DNA from: Gemmata sp.
Lineage (GTDB): Bacteria > Planctomycetota > Planctomycetia > Gemmatales > Gemmataceae
Length of the DNA: 47,211 nucleotides
Assembly: GCA_025055115.1 (NCBI GenBank)
Contig: JANWYJ010000027.1
Location: 1 to 47,211, forward strand
Reading direction: 5' to 3'
The position numbers and the translations under genes are program-made. Positions 1 to 8,576 of this stretch are shown here, piece by piece; the first letter of the stretch is position 1, and the number at the start of each line of letters is the position of its first letter. Below the pieces are notes generated by a model. That model was not told the origin of the DNA and ran no database searches. It worked only from the letters and a program-made list of their open reading frames with translations.

Positions 1-229
1 GCGGGGGTGGGGGGTCGGGCTCCGGGGGGGGGGCCTGGGTCGCGGGTGGTGCTGCCGTGGCGCCGGGCTGTTCTTGGCCACTCCCGGCGGCGATGCCGTC
101 TTCGTCTGCGGGGGGGGGCGGTACCTCGGCGGGGGGGGGAACTTCGACCGGGGCCGGTACCTCCGCTTTCTTGCGGCTGCGTGAGGTCGATCGGGACGTC
201 TTCACAGTTTCCGATTTCGATTCCGACAT
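1..229 (-). CDS. N-terminal part of an unidentified protein, possibly Rho
   Basis: An open frame runs from an ATG at 229-227 on the minus strand off the left edge of the window (76 codons visible). A GAGG Shine-Dalgarno sits about 8 bases before the ATG. The peptide starts MSESKSETVKTSRSTSRSRK, then becomes rich in Pro, Ala and acidic residues. Two runs of nine C encode proline triplets, and the frame stays open through both. No conserved domain is visible in this fragment. A low-complexity, Lys/Arg- and Pro-rich N-terminus downstream of polA and coaE would fit transcription termination factor Rho, which I recall following these genes in planctomycetes. That identity rests only on gene order and composition. 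The homopolymer runs make this region prone to sequencing error. Confidence 0.45.
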   Translation of the reverse strand, partial: MSESKSETVKTSRSTSRSRKKAEVPAPVEVPPPAEVPPPPADEDGIAAGSGQEQPGATAAPPATQAPPPEPDPPPP

Positions 230-421
230 GGGAAAACCTCGGCGGGCAAAACATCCATTCCTCGTGCGGGGCCGTCGGTTAACGGGAGACGCGGTCGCGC
301 TCCTTGAACGTTAACGGCAACTCAGGAGAGATTCGGCCCCACATGAAATCCACCCATTCCATCCGGGAATGTCACGTATACTTCATACCCGTGTATCATC
401 ATTGTCTTACAGCGAGGAAGC

Positions 422-1036
422 CTATTTCCATCGGGCGAGAAGTTCGTCGACACGTGCTTGCAGTTCCGGAAGACTGGCATCATTCATTATTATGGCATCG
501 GCCAGGGCTTTTTTGCGTTCGATTGGCCATTGTGCCGCTTCGCGGGCGGCTAGGTCGCGTTCGTTCCAGCCACTGCGAGCGGCCAGGCGCGCCAGGCGGA
601 GGGGGCGGGGAGCATCCACGAAAACCAGCCGATCGATTGCCGGCTGCCACCCCGCTTCCAGGAGCACCGCTGCATCTAAGACGATCAGGGGCACTTGCGG
701 GTTCATCTGGGCGGCGGCGATTTGTTTTTGCATTTGGGCTGTAATATAAGGAAACACGATCGTTTCCAAGACGTTCCGCTCCTGGGGGTCGGCAAACACA
801 ATACGCGCAATGGCGCGGCGATCGAGGCTGCCATCGGCTTTCTGAATTTTTTCCCCCCAACGTTGCACCAATGCAGCCACGATCTCCGGTTGGCGGAGGG
901 CGTCGTGGCCCAGTGCATCAGCATCAATCACCCAAGCGCCGCGATTGGCGAAGCAGCGTGCGACGGTGCTTTTGCCTGCGCCAATCGCCCCGACAAGCCC
1001 GATGACTGGTTTGGGACCACGCGGCAACGCGGTCAT
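422..1036 (-). CDS. coaE: Dephospho-CoA kinase
   Basis: A 204-residue protein of normal CoaE length. It phosphorylates the 3'-hydroxyl of the ribose in dephospho-CoA, the last step of coenzyme A synthesis, in the cytoplasm. A P-loop (GAIGAGKS, residues 16-23) is followed by the family's DADALGHD segment, which matches the usual substrate-binding D-AD-hxH pattern. The later DAAVLLEAGW and LARLAARSGW segments fit the lid and CoA domains. It lies downstream of polA on the same strand, separated by 132 bases, so it may be co-transcribed. Large open frames on the opposite strand here are coding shadows. Identification is secure. Confidence 0.95.
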   Translation of the reverse strand: MTALPRGPKPVIGLVGAIGAGKSTVARCFANRGAWVIDADALGHDALRQPEIVAALVQRWGEKIQKADGSLDRRAIARIVFADPQERNVLETIVFPYITAQMQKQIAAAQMNPQVPLIVLDAAVLLEAGWQPAIDRLVFVDAPRPLRLARLAARSGWNERDLAAREAAQWPIERKKALADAIIMNDASLPELQARVDELLARWK

Positions 1037-1168
1037 AACCCCTTTCCCGGGCCGTGGTACTTGTCCGACCCGTTGTGATGCGAGGACACCCGTTGTGATC
1101 GGAGGATAGCCACCTCCGGTTACACCTCCGCCCGCCGGGGGCGTTGCGGAGGGCGAAGGGTCCGCGTT

Positions 1169-4129
1169 TCACACTTCTTCAACGTCCAGCCAGTTGCGAC
1201 CCACCGCGACATCGACCTTCAATGGCACACTCAGTTCCAAAGCGGCGGTCATTTCGTCGCGGGCCAGTTGGACGACCGTTTTCACTTCCTTGGGTGGCGC
1301 CTCGAAGACCAATTCATCATGGACCGTGAGGAGCATTTTTGCTTGCAAATGGCGTGCCGAAAGCTGACGCGATACGGCGAGCATAGCCCGTTTCATCAGA
1401 TCGGCGGCCGAACCTTGGATTTCGTAGTTAATGGCTTCGCGTTCCGCGGCCCCCCGGTTTTGATAGCGCGATTGGGGATTGATGGCTTCGGGGTTGAGAC
1501 GTCGTTTCCGCCCCAACAGCGTGTGAACTTCTCCGGTGGTATGGGCTTTGGCGAGCAGACGCTGTTGGTATTCCAGCACCTTGGGGTAGCGGGCAAAATA
1601 GGCGTCGATGAACTCTTCCGCTTCCTTTTTCGGGATACTCAGGCGCATCGACAAACCCATTGCACTCATGCCATACAGAACACCAAAGTTGACGGTTTTG
1701 GCCAAAGCCCGTTGGGTTTTGCTGACCGCGGCCTCAGGCACCTTGAAAATTTGCGCCGCAACCGCGGTGTGAACGTCCCGATCCTCGATGAAGGCGCGGC
1801 GTAAGGTTTCATCACCACAGAAGTGCGCCAGCATGCGCAGTTCGATTTGCGAATAGTCGGCCGTGATCAATTTCCAACCCGAGCGGGGGATGAAGGCTCT
1901 GCGCAGTTGTGCCCCTTGTTCGGTGCGGGCTGGGATGTTTTGCAGGTTGGGATCACTTGAGCTGAGCCGCCCCGTTTCCACCGCGGCCTGGTTGAACGAC
2001 GTATGCACGCGGCCCCGGGCATCGGCCATCGTTGGTAGCACATCGACGTACGTATTCTTCAATTTCATCAGTTTTCGATAGTCGATGAGCTTTTTGGGCA
2101 GTTCATGGCCCAGGGCCGCCAAGCGTTCCAGCGATTCTTGATCGGTGGAGGGTTCGTTTTTGATCCCGGTGCGCCGCTGTACTGGCAGTTTCATCTCGTC
2201 GAAGAGAATTTTCTGCAATTCGCGGAGGGAAGCGATATTGAACGGTCGCCCGGCCAAACGGTGGATGTCGGCTTCCATAGCGGCCAGTTCGGCGGTCATT
2301 TCCTGGCTCAGTTTCTTTAGAAAGGGCACATCAATGCGAATCCCCGTGAACTCCATGTCGGCCAGAACGCTGATGAGGGGGATTTCGACCTCGTCGTAGA
2401 GTCGGCGCAGCCCAGCGGCTTCGAGTTGTGGTTCGTAAAGCTGGGCGAGTTGTAAGGCCGCGTCGGCATCTTCACAGGCGTAGTCTTTCACCCGCGTCAC
2501 CGGGACTTGCGCCATGCGGATTTGCGATTTGCCTTTGCCGATCAGTTCGGCGATGGCAATGTTTTTGTGATGCAGGTCCTGGAGTGTCAGGTCATCCAGG
2601 CCATGACCGCGTTCTCCGGGGTGCAACAAGTAATGAGCGATCATGGAATCACCGGCAACACCAGCAAGTCGGACTCCGGCAGCGGCCAGGACGATTTGAT
2701 CGAACTTGATGTTGTGATTGCGTTTGGCGATGGAGGGGTTTTCGAAAATCGGGCGCAGCGCCGCGAGGGTGGTATCGGGATCGAGTTGGGCGTCGGTTTG
2801 CGGGCCGCGTACCGGCAGATAGTATGCCCGTTGGGGTTCCCAGGCGAACGCATAGCCCACGATGGGGTCGCTCAGGGGGTTGAGGCCGTTGGTTTCGAGG
2901 TCGAAAACGAAAGCGGATTGTTCTTTCAGCGCCTGGAGGAAGCGGGCGAACTTCTCCGGGGTGTCGATGGTTTCGTAGCCGGCGTAGCTCCAGTGATCGT
3001 CAGAGGGGGGAGGACTCTCCACTTGGGCTGGGGCGTCGGCATCATGGTCAAACAATGAGGGCTGAAGGGGGGGGCTTGGGGGGTGAGGAGGAGAGGCGGT
3101 GGCCGCGGCGTGCGGGCGGGGGGAGGAGTTGTCCTTTCGGCCTGATTTTTCGTTGTTAGTGCTTTGGAGAGAAGAGGTTACGTCGGTCGATGGCGGGCTG
3201 ATCCCAGCTGTGGCCAACAGTTCGGCATTCTTTTGGGCACCGTGGGTGGCGAGGGTTTTGCGGACCCGTTCCGCGAAGCGGCGGAACCCGAATTCATGGA
3301 ACAGTTCCAGTAAACGTGGGCCATCCCAATCGCGACGACGCCAACCGTCCCAATCGAAGGTGATGGGCACGTGTCGATTGAGTGTGACCAATTGGCGGCT
3401 TTTGAGAAGGTCGCTCTTGGCGATCGCCTGTTGCAGGGCTTCGCGAACTTTGGGGCCGCCCGGGGCCGTGTCGGCATGGGCGATCAGGTTCTCCAGCGTC
3501 CCGTACTGTTGCAGCCATTTCGTGGCGGTTTTCGGCCCTACGCCTTTGACCCCCGGGATGTTATCCACGTTATCACCGACAATCGCTTGATAGTCGATGA
3601 CCTGATCTGGGCGGATGCCCCAATCGGCGATGATGGCGGCTTCATCGAGGACTTCGTAGCCTTTGCGCAAATTGAGCAGTTTGATCCGTGCGTTGACGAG
3701 TTGCCGGCAGTCCTTGTCGGCCGTGCAGAGGTAAACGTCCAGCCCCCGCTCGGCGGCTGCGGTGGCCACGGTGGCCATAATGTCGTCGGCCTCGTAACCC
3801 GGGACCATGAGCAAGGGGATACGCATGGCCTCCAGCACTTGATGAATCATCGGTTCTTGGGTCCGCAGATCGTCGGGCGGTGTTTCGCGGTGGGCTTTGT
3901 AGTGCGGGTCGATCTGCGTGCGGAAGGTCGGTTCCGGATGGTCGAATGCAGCTAGAAGATAATCGGGCTGACGATCGTAGAGGGTCAGCAAGGCCCGTGT
4001 GACACCAAAAACGGCGTTGGTAGGCCGCCCGTCGGGAGCAGTCATCCGTCCTACGCCATAGTACATCTGAAAAATCAGCCCGTGAGCATCCAGTAAGTAG
4101 AGGCTGCCCGCGGTGTGTGGATCGGACAT
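1169..4129 (-). CDS. polA: DNA polymerase I
   Basis: A 986-residue three-domain DNA polymerase I, used in Okazaki-fragment maturation and repair. Residues about 1-300 form the 5'-nuclease domain (YEADDIMAT, TADKDCRQL and a helix-hairpin-helix near GVKGVGPKTATK). Residues about 310-380 are a low-complexity linker rich in Pro and Ser, longer than in E. coli. The 3'-5' exonuclease follows, with its catalytic Asp and Glu kept in FDLETNGL, so proofreading is probably active. The polymerase domain carries motif A (ADYSQIELR), motif B (RALAKTVNFGVLYGM) and motif C (LTVHDELVFE). The start MSDPHTAGSLYLLDAHG agrees with the family. coaE follows it on the same strand. Identification is secure. Confidence 0.97.
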   Translation of the reverse strand: MSDPHTAGSLYLLDAHGLIFQMYYGVGRMTAPDGRPTNAVFGVTRALLTLYDRQPDYLLAAFDHPEPTFRTQIDPHYKAHRETPPDDLRTQEPMIHQVLEAMRIPLLMVPGYEADDIMATVATAAAERGLDVYLCTADKDCRQLVNARIKLLNLRKGYEVLDEAAIIADWGIRPDQVIDYQAIVGDNVDNIPGVKGVGPKTATKWLQQYGTLENLIAHADTAPGGPKVREALQQAIAKSDLLKSRQLVTLNRHVPITFDWDGWRRRDWDGPRLLELFHEFGFRRFAERVRKTLATHGAQKNAELLATAGISPPSTDVTSSLQSTNNEKSGRKDNSSPRPHAAATASPPHPPSPPLQPSLFDHDADAPAQVESPPPSDDHWSYAGYETIDTPEKFARFLQALKEQSAFVFDLETNGLNPLSDPIVGYAFAWEPQRAYYLPVRGPQTDAQLDPDTTLAALRPIFENPSIAKRNHNIKFDQIVLAAAGVRLAGVAGDSMIAHYLLHPGERGHGLDDLTLQDLHHKNIAIAELIGKGKSQIRMAQVPVTRVKDYACEDADAALQLAQLYEPQLEAAGLRRLYDEVEIPLISVLADMEFTGIRIDVPFLKKLSQEMTAELAAMEADIHRLAGRPFNIASLRELQKILFDEMKLPVQRRTGIKNEPSTDQESLERLAALGHELPKKLIDYRKLMKLKNTYVDVLPTMADARGRVHTSFNQAAVETGRLSSSDPNLQNIPARTEQGAQLRRAFIPRSGWKLITADYSQIELRMLAHFCGDETLRRAFIEDRDVHTAVAAQIFKVPEAAVSKTQRALAKTVNFGVLYGMSAMGLSMRLSIPKKEAEEFIDAYFARYPKVLEYQQRLLAKAHTTGEVHTLLGRKRRLNPEAINPQSRYQNRGAAEREAINYEIQGSAADLMKRAMLAVSRQLSARHLQAKMLLTVHDELVFEAPPKEVKTVVQLARDEMTAALELSVPLKVDVAVGRNWLDVEEV

Positions 4130-4461
4130 GGGTCAGAACGAGCCTGAAGGAATCAGAGAGGTTCGGAGTATCGCGCTTTTCTCGTTGATGTTGGCTCCCT
4201 GTGGATGGTCGTCGTTGAGGGTAGTCTACCTCTGAGGCGGTCAGCCGGTCAAGCATATCCTGGGTCCGGGTCCAGCTTCTCCAGTTTCTTTCGGTACAGT
4301 TGGCGCACCCGGCATAACTGCCGCGACAACCCCCGGTTCCGTCGCGATTCGAGTTGACAGCCCTTCAATGCCCTTTAAGCTCAAAATAGTGAAAGGTATC
4401 CCACGCCCCGTGCCATCACCCCATACCCGGCTGTTTCTTCCACCGACCGCGAGGAACTCAC
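4130..4461. other. Intergenic region between divergent polA and a coiled-coil gene
   Basis: A 332-base divergent spacer. The only promoter-like element I see for the rightward gene is TTGACA at 4354-4359, without a convincing TATAAT-like box at 16-18 bases. I see no RNA gene or repeat. Promoters for both flanking genes must lie here if they are transcribed separately. Confidence 0.4.
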
Positions 4462-6039
4462 ATGCCGAAGAAACCCCAGGAAACGAGCGTGCCGCTCATC
4501 ATCGCGTTGGTGTTCTTCATTTTGACCACCATCGCCTTCGGTGTCATGTGGTACCTTTCCTATTCCGACATGGAGCAGGCGTTGGCGGATGTCAAAAAGG
4601 AGAAAGACGCGCAAACACCGCTGAAAAACACTGCCCGCGACTGGGAATTGAAAGCCCGGGTTTATCGGGTGTACTTGGGGATTGCCGACCCGGAAGATAT
4701 TAAAACCCTCGACGCGGAAGCCAAACCCGGGGACGTTATCGCCACCGAACTCGATAACATCAACACCGCCATGAAGAACAAACTGGCGGTTCCCAACATC
4801 ACCGACCTACCCGAGGAGTTCAAATTTTGGACCACCGATGCCAGCAAGAAGGCCAATCCGGCCCCCGCTCGCGGGCTGGCCGACCAATTCGCTGAGCTGA
4901 AGAATAAAGATGCCATCTACCAGGCCACGGCGAAGGAACGCGATGCCTACCGGGCGCAAATCGCCGACATGAAAAATGCGGTATCGGCCCTGATGGCCCT
5001 GCAAAAGACCTTCCAAAACGAAATCAATCGGCTTCCGGCGGAATTCAAAGCCGAATTGGAGAAAGTGACCAAAGCGTTCGACAAACGAACCAAAGATTAC
5101 GAAGCCTCCGAAGCTTCATCCCGGAAACAAATCGACGCTCTGAGTGAAGAGAAAGCGCAACTGTTGGCCGAGGTCAGCAAGTTACAAAAACAAATCGCCG
5201 CCCTGCAGTTCGATAACCAAATTCTCCAAGAAAAAGTCCGCGGTGCCCGTGGCGACAGTCAATTTGCCTACGACGAACCGCAAGGGAAAATCCTCCGCCG
5301 CTTGCCCGATGGTGTTGTCGAAATCAATCTTGGGTCGGCGGTCAATGTTCGTCCTGGTTTGACCTTCACGGTGCTGCCACCCGATTTCCCCGAGAAAGGG
5401 CGGCAATCGCGGATGCGGATGATCCGCGTTCCCGACGGTAAGGGCTACTTCACCTCGGTGGAAACGTTCATTCCCAAAGGTTCTATCGAGGTGTATCAGG
5501 TGTTAGGGCCGAATCTGTCGCTGGCTCGTATCCAACCGGGTACAGAACTCGACCCCATTCGCGATGGTATCGCCGTGGGCGACTTACTCTATAACTCAGT
5601 CTGGCGTAAGGGAGTGGCCGATCATATCGCCCTCATTGGTATCTTCGACGTCAACGGGGATGGGATCGACGACATTCAGAACGTCGTTCGTGAATTGACC
5701 AAGATGGGTATTCCCGTGGATGCTTACTACGACATGAAGAAACGGGCCTGGGTGGGGGAAGTGACCGAGCGAACACGCTTCATCGTCGAAGGCTACATGC
5801 CGATCAACTCCGCAACCGACCCCAACCGCGACGAAAAGACCAAACTGCTCGGCCTGATCAGCAACGCCATCAACGATGCGAAACGCAAGGGGGTGGAACC
5901 GGTCAACTTCCGGGATTTCTTTAGCCGCATGGGCTACAAGTTCCGCTTGGACGTCACCGACGATAAGATCAATCAGGCCACCGCTCCGTACTTGAGCAAT
6001 GTGACCGTCGGTGAAACCTTCACACCGCCGAAACCGTAA
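4462..6039 (+). CDS. Membrane-anchored coiled-coil protein, function unknown
   Basis: 525 residues. After a short cytoplasmic head (MPKKPQETSV) there is one transmembrane helix at about residues 10-33. A long region rich in Lys, Glu, Ala and Gln follows, with heptad-like spacing at about 150-265, so a coiled coil is likely. The C-terminal half is globular: a small beta domain beginning GKILRRLPDGVVEINLGSA resembles the SH3-like C-terminal fold seen in FlgT-type proteins. A DVNGDGIDD stretch looks like a calcium-binding loop. I do not recognise a named family. The architecture suggests a periplasmic scaffold anchored in the inner membrane. The gene stands alone, divergent from polA and followed by a long gene-free stretch. 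Confidence 0.85.
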   Translation: MPKKPQETSVPLIIALVFFILTTIAFGVMWYLSYSDMEQALADVKKEKDAQTPLKNTARDWELKARVYRVYLGIADPEDIKTLDAEAKPGDVIATELDNINTAMKNKLAVPNITDLPEEFKFWTTDASKKANPAPARGLADQFAELKNKDAIYQATAKERDAYRAQIADMKNAVSALMALQKTFQNEINRLPAEFKAELEKVTKAFDKRTKDYEASEASSRKQIDALSEEKAQLLAEVSKLQKQIAALQFDNQILQEKVRGARGDSQFAYDEPQGKILRRLPDGVVEINLGSAVNVRPGLTFTVLPPDFPEKGRQSRMRMIRVPDGKGYFTSVETFIPKGSIEVYQVLGPNLSLARIQPGTELDPIRDGIAVGDLLYNSVWRKGVADHIALIGIFDVNGDGIDDIQNVVRELTKMGIPVDAYYDMKKRAWVGEVTERTRFIVEGYMPINSATDPNRDEKTKLLGLISNAINDAKRKGVEPVNFRDFFSRMGYKFRLDVTDDKINQATAPYLSNVTVGETFTPPKP

Positions 6040-6392
6040 CTCCGCTCGATTCGTGTGACCCTCGTTCCGCCGCGTTGCGATTCCTTACCTTCCGCCGCGG
6101 CGGAGCAGCTCGGCTTGCGGACATTTTTGGCCCATGTCCGTTTCGGCCCCATGTCCGTCGTCCTGAGGGCAGTTGGCACACTTCCGATAACGGGGGACAG
6201 GGCAGCATGCACCACAAGCGTGACCGATAAGCGGTCATTGGGCCATCGCCAACTTTCTCCAATGGCCAGGGACTTTCTCTAATGGCCAGGTCGGGGGAAA
6301 CCGAACCGAGCGCGGTGATAGCGCGGTGATGTGGGAGCGATCCAGCGTTGTCGTGATGATAGGTCGCTCTGCAGATCGGATTGCGGGTCCCG

Positions 6393-6445
6393 GCTATGAT
6401 GGGTTTATCTTTGCTCATGTGCCGCCAGCGGCACACAAATTCCGC
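6393..6445. repeat. Diverged repeat with hairpin, copy 1
   Basis: Begins GCTATGATGGGTTTATC and contains a perfect 7-base inverted repeat at 6419-6434 (GTGCCGC, 2-base loop, GCGGCAC). The second copy is at 6819-6871. The conserved palindrome with degenerate flanks resembles a REP-like or small mobile repeat. No terminator T-tract follows the hairpin. Confidence 0.65.
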
Positions 6446-6665
6446 GGGGAGTTTCCTCCGTTTGGCAGAATCGTTAGGCCGGTCGTTCTGGCTGAGGCCA
6501 TTCGATGAAATGGGATTGTTGCCAGTGGGGCATCGCTGGCTTGCACTCGTTCACAACGCCAGGGCGGTCACAATTAGAACCTTCGAGTGCGGCGTTTTTG
6601 AGGTTTTGGAATTGCCGCGAGAAGGTGTGGCTCATCCATTCGCGGCTTCTTGAGCGGTATCGGGC

Positions 6666-6695
6666 CGGTTGGTCTCGACCGCGACGGCTCAGATA
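6666..6695. repeat. 30-base direct repeat, copy 1 (copy 2 at 6740-6769)
   Basis: The two 30-base segments start CGGTTGGTCT and end GACGGCTCAGATA. They differ at three central positions and lie 74 bases apart. They are part of the mosaic of diverged short duplications upstream of tRNA-Ser. Confidence 0.65.
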
Positions 6696-6818
6696 TCTGG
6701 GTTGTGCCATGCTGGGGGCACATGGCGGCGGTTGTGATACGGTTGGTCTTAGCCGCGACGGCTCAGATAGGTGGCTTGGGAGTTCGGAGATCGGGACCTT
6801 GCCCCTATGGTGCGACGT

Positions 6819-6871
6819 GCTATGATGGGCTTATCCTTGCTAAGGTGCCGTTGGCGGCACACGAACTTCGC
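6819..6871. repeat. Diverged repeat with hairpin, copy 2
   Basis: Pairs with 6393-6445. The inverted repeat is retained at 6845-6860 as GTGCCG, a 4-base loop and CGGCAC, although the loop sequence has changed. Confidence 0.65.
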
Positions 6872-6884
6872 AGGCATCTGCCCC

Positions 6885-6918
6885 TGTGAGGAGAGGTGGC
6901 TTGTGAGGAGAGGTGGCT
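6885..6918. repeat. Perfect 17-base tandem repeat covering the 5' end of tRNA-Ser
   Basis: The 17-mer TGTGAGGAGAGGTGGCT occurs at 6885-6901 and again, directly adjoining, at 6902-6918. The second copy includes the first 12 bases of the tRNA. The duplication places a spare copy of the acceptor 5' strand immediately before the gene. Confidence 0.9.
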
Positions 6919-6995
6919 GAGTGGTCGAAAGCACCGCTTTGCTAAAGCGGCGAGGGGGTAAAACCCCTCCGCGGGTTCGAATCCCGCCCTCTCCG
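6907..6995 (+). tRNA. tRNA-Ser (anticodon GCU)
   Basis: An 89-base cloverleaf with a long variable arm. The acceptor GGAGAGG (6907-6913) pairs with CCTCTCC (6988-6994), and the discriminator is G6995. The anticodon stem CCGCT/AGCGG (6934-6938, 6946-6950) encloses loop TTGCTAA with anticodon GCT at 6941-6943. The variable arm GAGGGGGTAAAACCCCTC is strong. The T stem is GCGGG/CCCGC (6971-6975, 6983-6987). CCA does not appear to be encoded. A recombinase remnant lies on the 3' side, which suggests use as an integration site. Confidence 0.96.
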
Positions 6996-7077
6996 CTCCA
7001 CGCGGACACGACTTGGCCGTGACTCACACGGGGTGGCACGAACGGCCACCCCGTCGTCGTTACTGTCCTTTCGGATT

Positions 7078-7106
7078 GTCTTTCGCAATCGGCACTTGGT
7101 CGCCAG
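7078..7106. repeat. 29-base direct repeat, copy 1 (copy 2 at 7153-7181)
   Basis: Both copies contain GCAATCGGCACTTGGTCGCC and differ at one base (C/G) within 29. The spacing is 75 bases. On the minus strand both encode GDQVPIAKD in the same frame, which is a consequence of the duplication and not evidence of a gene. Confidence 0.8.
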
Positions 7107-7339
7107 CCCGTATCCCCTGTTGACTTACAGACGTTGTATTGGGACTCGAATAGTCTTTGGCAATCGGCACTTGGTCGCCAGTGGCCACCCCAGCGCCGTT
7201 GACATCCTCGGTTGGCAAGTCACTGCCGTGCCCCCACCGCGGCCTGCCGCACCGTTTTTTGCAGCCCGGGGGCATACCGTGTTGCAGTGTGCAAGCCCGG
7301 TTCGAAAAGCTGATCCCTATCCGCCGGGATTTCTTGCCA

Positions 7340-7374
7340 TCGAAGCGAGTGGTCGGCAGCAATGGCATTGTGAG
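7340..7374. repeat. 35-base direct repeat, copy 1 (copy 2 at 7413-7447)
   Basis: The shared core is GTCGGCAGCAATGGCAT, with three mismatches in 35 bases and a 73-base offset. Copy 2 overlaps the end of the recognisable recombinase remnant, so the duplication occurred within or next to the decaying gene. Confidence 0.75.
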
Positions 7375-7435
7375 CTTGAGACTTCCGCCGCAAGCTCGTT
7401 CCCACAACCACGTCGAAGCGAGCCGTCGGCAGCAA

Positions 7436-7615
7436 TGGCATCGTGAGTCGGCTGTGTTTCCCATCGACGGGTTGCCACTCTTGGGAAAGTACCTTGAATC
7501 AGTCATTCAACTCACCCCACCGAGCCAAGGCGAGGATTGTCCACCAGGCTGGGTTCGCCCCGCGGAGCAGCTTCTCGACTCTGTTGCGGTCAATGAACCG
7601 ATGCCGCCGGCTCGC
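7436..7615 (-). pseudogene. Tyrosine recombinase (phage-type integrase) remnant
   Basis: Reading the minus strand from 7615, the frame gives RRHRFIDRNRVEKLL, then ANPAWWTILALARWGELND, a TGA stop at 7499-7501, and in the same frame FKVLSQEW followed by PVDGKHSRLTMP. I recognise the spacing of the catalytic-domain start of Gemmata-type site-specific integrases (RF..R...EKLL, WR...ALAR.GGLR.PSEVL.L.W.DVD....R). The position of the catalytic box I arginine after the GGL-like segment is Asn, followed by Asp and the stop, so the protein cannot be active. No N-terminal domain or C-terminal Arg/Tyr boxes can be traced. It lies 441 bases downstream of tRNA-Ser, pointing toward it, as integrases of tRNA-inserted elements often do. 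Its extent is approximate. Confidence 0.6.
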
Positions 7616-8576
7616 ATCGGCCGTCAGGATTTGCACCGCGCCGCAGAGGTTCTCGTCCATCGGTGTGTTCGGACAGGTTGACGATCCCCGCGACGGTGGG
7701 CACCTTCGGTCATTCTCGGAGGTGGTGGAGACACACCCTGAGGCATAGAAGCATGGGTCAGTGGCAGTTCTGACGGCGCAGGTGCCCACGGTCTGGGGTC
7801 AGCTGGTGGCGGTGGCGATGGGGTATCGGCCTTTCAGACTGCTTGGCGGTGTTGATTCAGCGATAAATCCAATCACCAAAAGAACTTTATTGTGCCGCTC
7901 GGACGAGCACCAACATCAGACGAATATTTTTTTGTGTTGTATCCGGCACGGGGACGCGGTTGGGGGGAGTAGCCGGTATTCAGTTGGGGGGAGTCGGTAG
8001 TCAGTGTTCAGGGAAAGACCTTTCCTGGAGACCCTCCGACACATCATCCCCGCGCATGGTGATTGTCATGACCCACTGAGTACACACTCGGTGCCCATCA
8101 GCCCCCGCGCGAAGCGGCTAAGGCCTCGGCAGACAGCGTGGCTGACGGACACCAAGCACGCCTCCGGTCGCTCCATCGTGTGAGCGCCCTCCGACAAGGC
8201 ACCGACCCAGTCTCCGACAGGGACGTTGGATACCCTCTGCGCTGACACGGCGCAGCTGGGCTAACACCGCGCAGCCGACTACCATCCGGACGCATGATAG
8301 CGTTCGCAGCCAGCCACAGGCCAGGGCTATGACTCGCTGACCTCAAGGATAGCCAGGTTGGTGTCAGGCGACGGGCGAGCGCTCGCCATTACCACGCGAT
8401 CAAGGTCCGTGGGGCCAACGGGGTCGAGACCGACGCTGCAATGAGTGCTGGCGTGATCCACGCGATCCACGATATGCCTATACCCGCACAATCTTTCGTG
8501 TCAGGGGGGCCGCTGGGCGGGTATTGTCGCTTCTCGATGGCGCGGTCCCCTCACAATAACCCTTTTGGAGTGTCCT

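Larger units (their letters stand above)
6040..6906. other. Repeat-rich gene-free region upstream of tRNA-Ser
   Basis: 867 bases without a convincing gene. It contains diverged direct repeats, listed separately: a 53-base pair at 6393-6445 and 6819-6871, and a 30-base pair at 6666-6695 and 6740-6769. There is also a short repeat (AATGGCCAGGGACTTTCT type) near 6250-6290. Short frames such as those ending in SKDKPIIA on the minus strand are generated by the repeats themselves and are not credible genes. Confidence 0.6.
6996..8576. other. Gene-poor spacer between tRNA-Ser and the rhodopsin operon
   Basis: 1,581 bases with no intact gene. It holds a degraded tyrosine recombinase on the minus strand (about 7436-7615) and two pairs of direct repeats (7078-7106 with 7153-7181, and 7340-7374 with 7413-7447). 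Near 7964-8000 a GTTGGGGGGAGT motif occurs twice. Around 7860-7945 is a more AT-rich patch. The rhodopsin-operon promoter should lie just before 8577, but I see no clear -35/-10 pair. Open frames in 8066-8346 match nothing I recognise. Confidence 0.6.

Noticed and set aside
3642-4256. 204-codon minus-strand frame overlapping the polA start
   Set aside because: It lies in another frame over the conserved 5'-nuclease domain and shows no recognisable family.
6749-7039. Minus-strand frame across tRNA-Ser containing GEGGIRTRG
   Set aside because: This is the familiar artefact of translating a tRNA-Ser gene; the cloverleaf is clear.
8066-8346. Overlapping short minus-strand frames before the rhodopsin operon
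   Set aside because: No ribosome-binding site, no motif, Arg/Ser-rich shadow-like composition in a decaying region.
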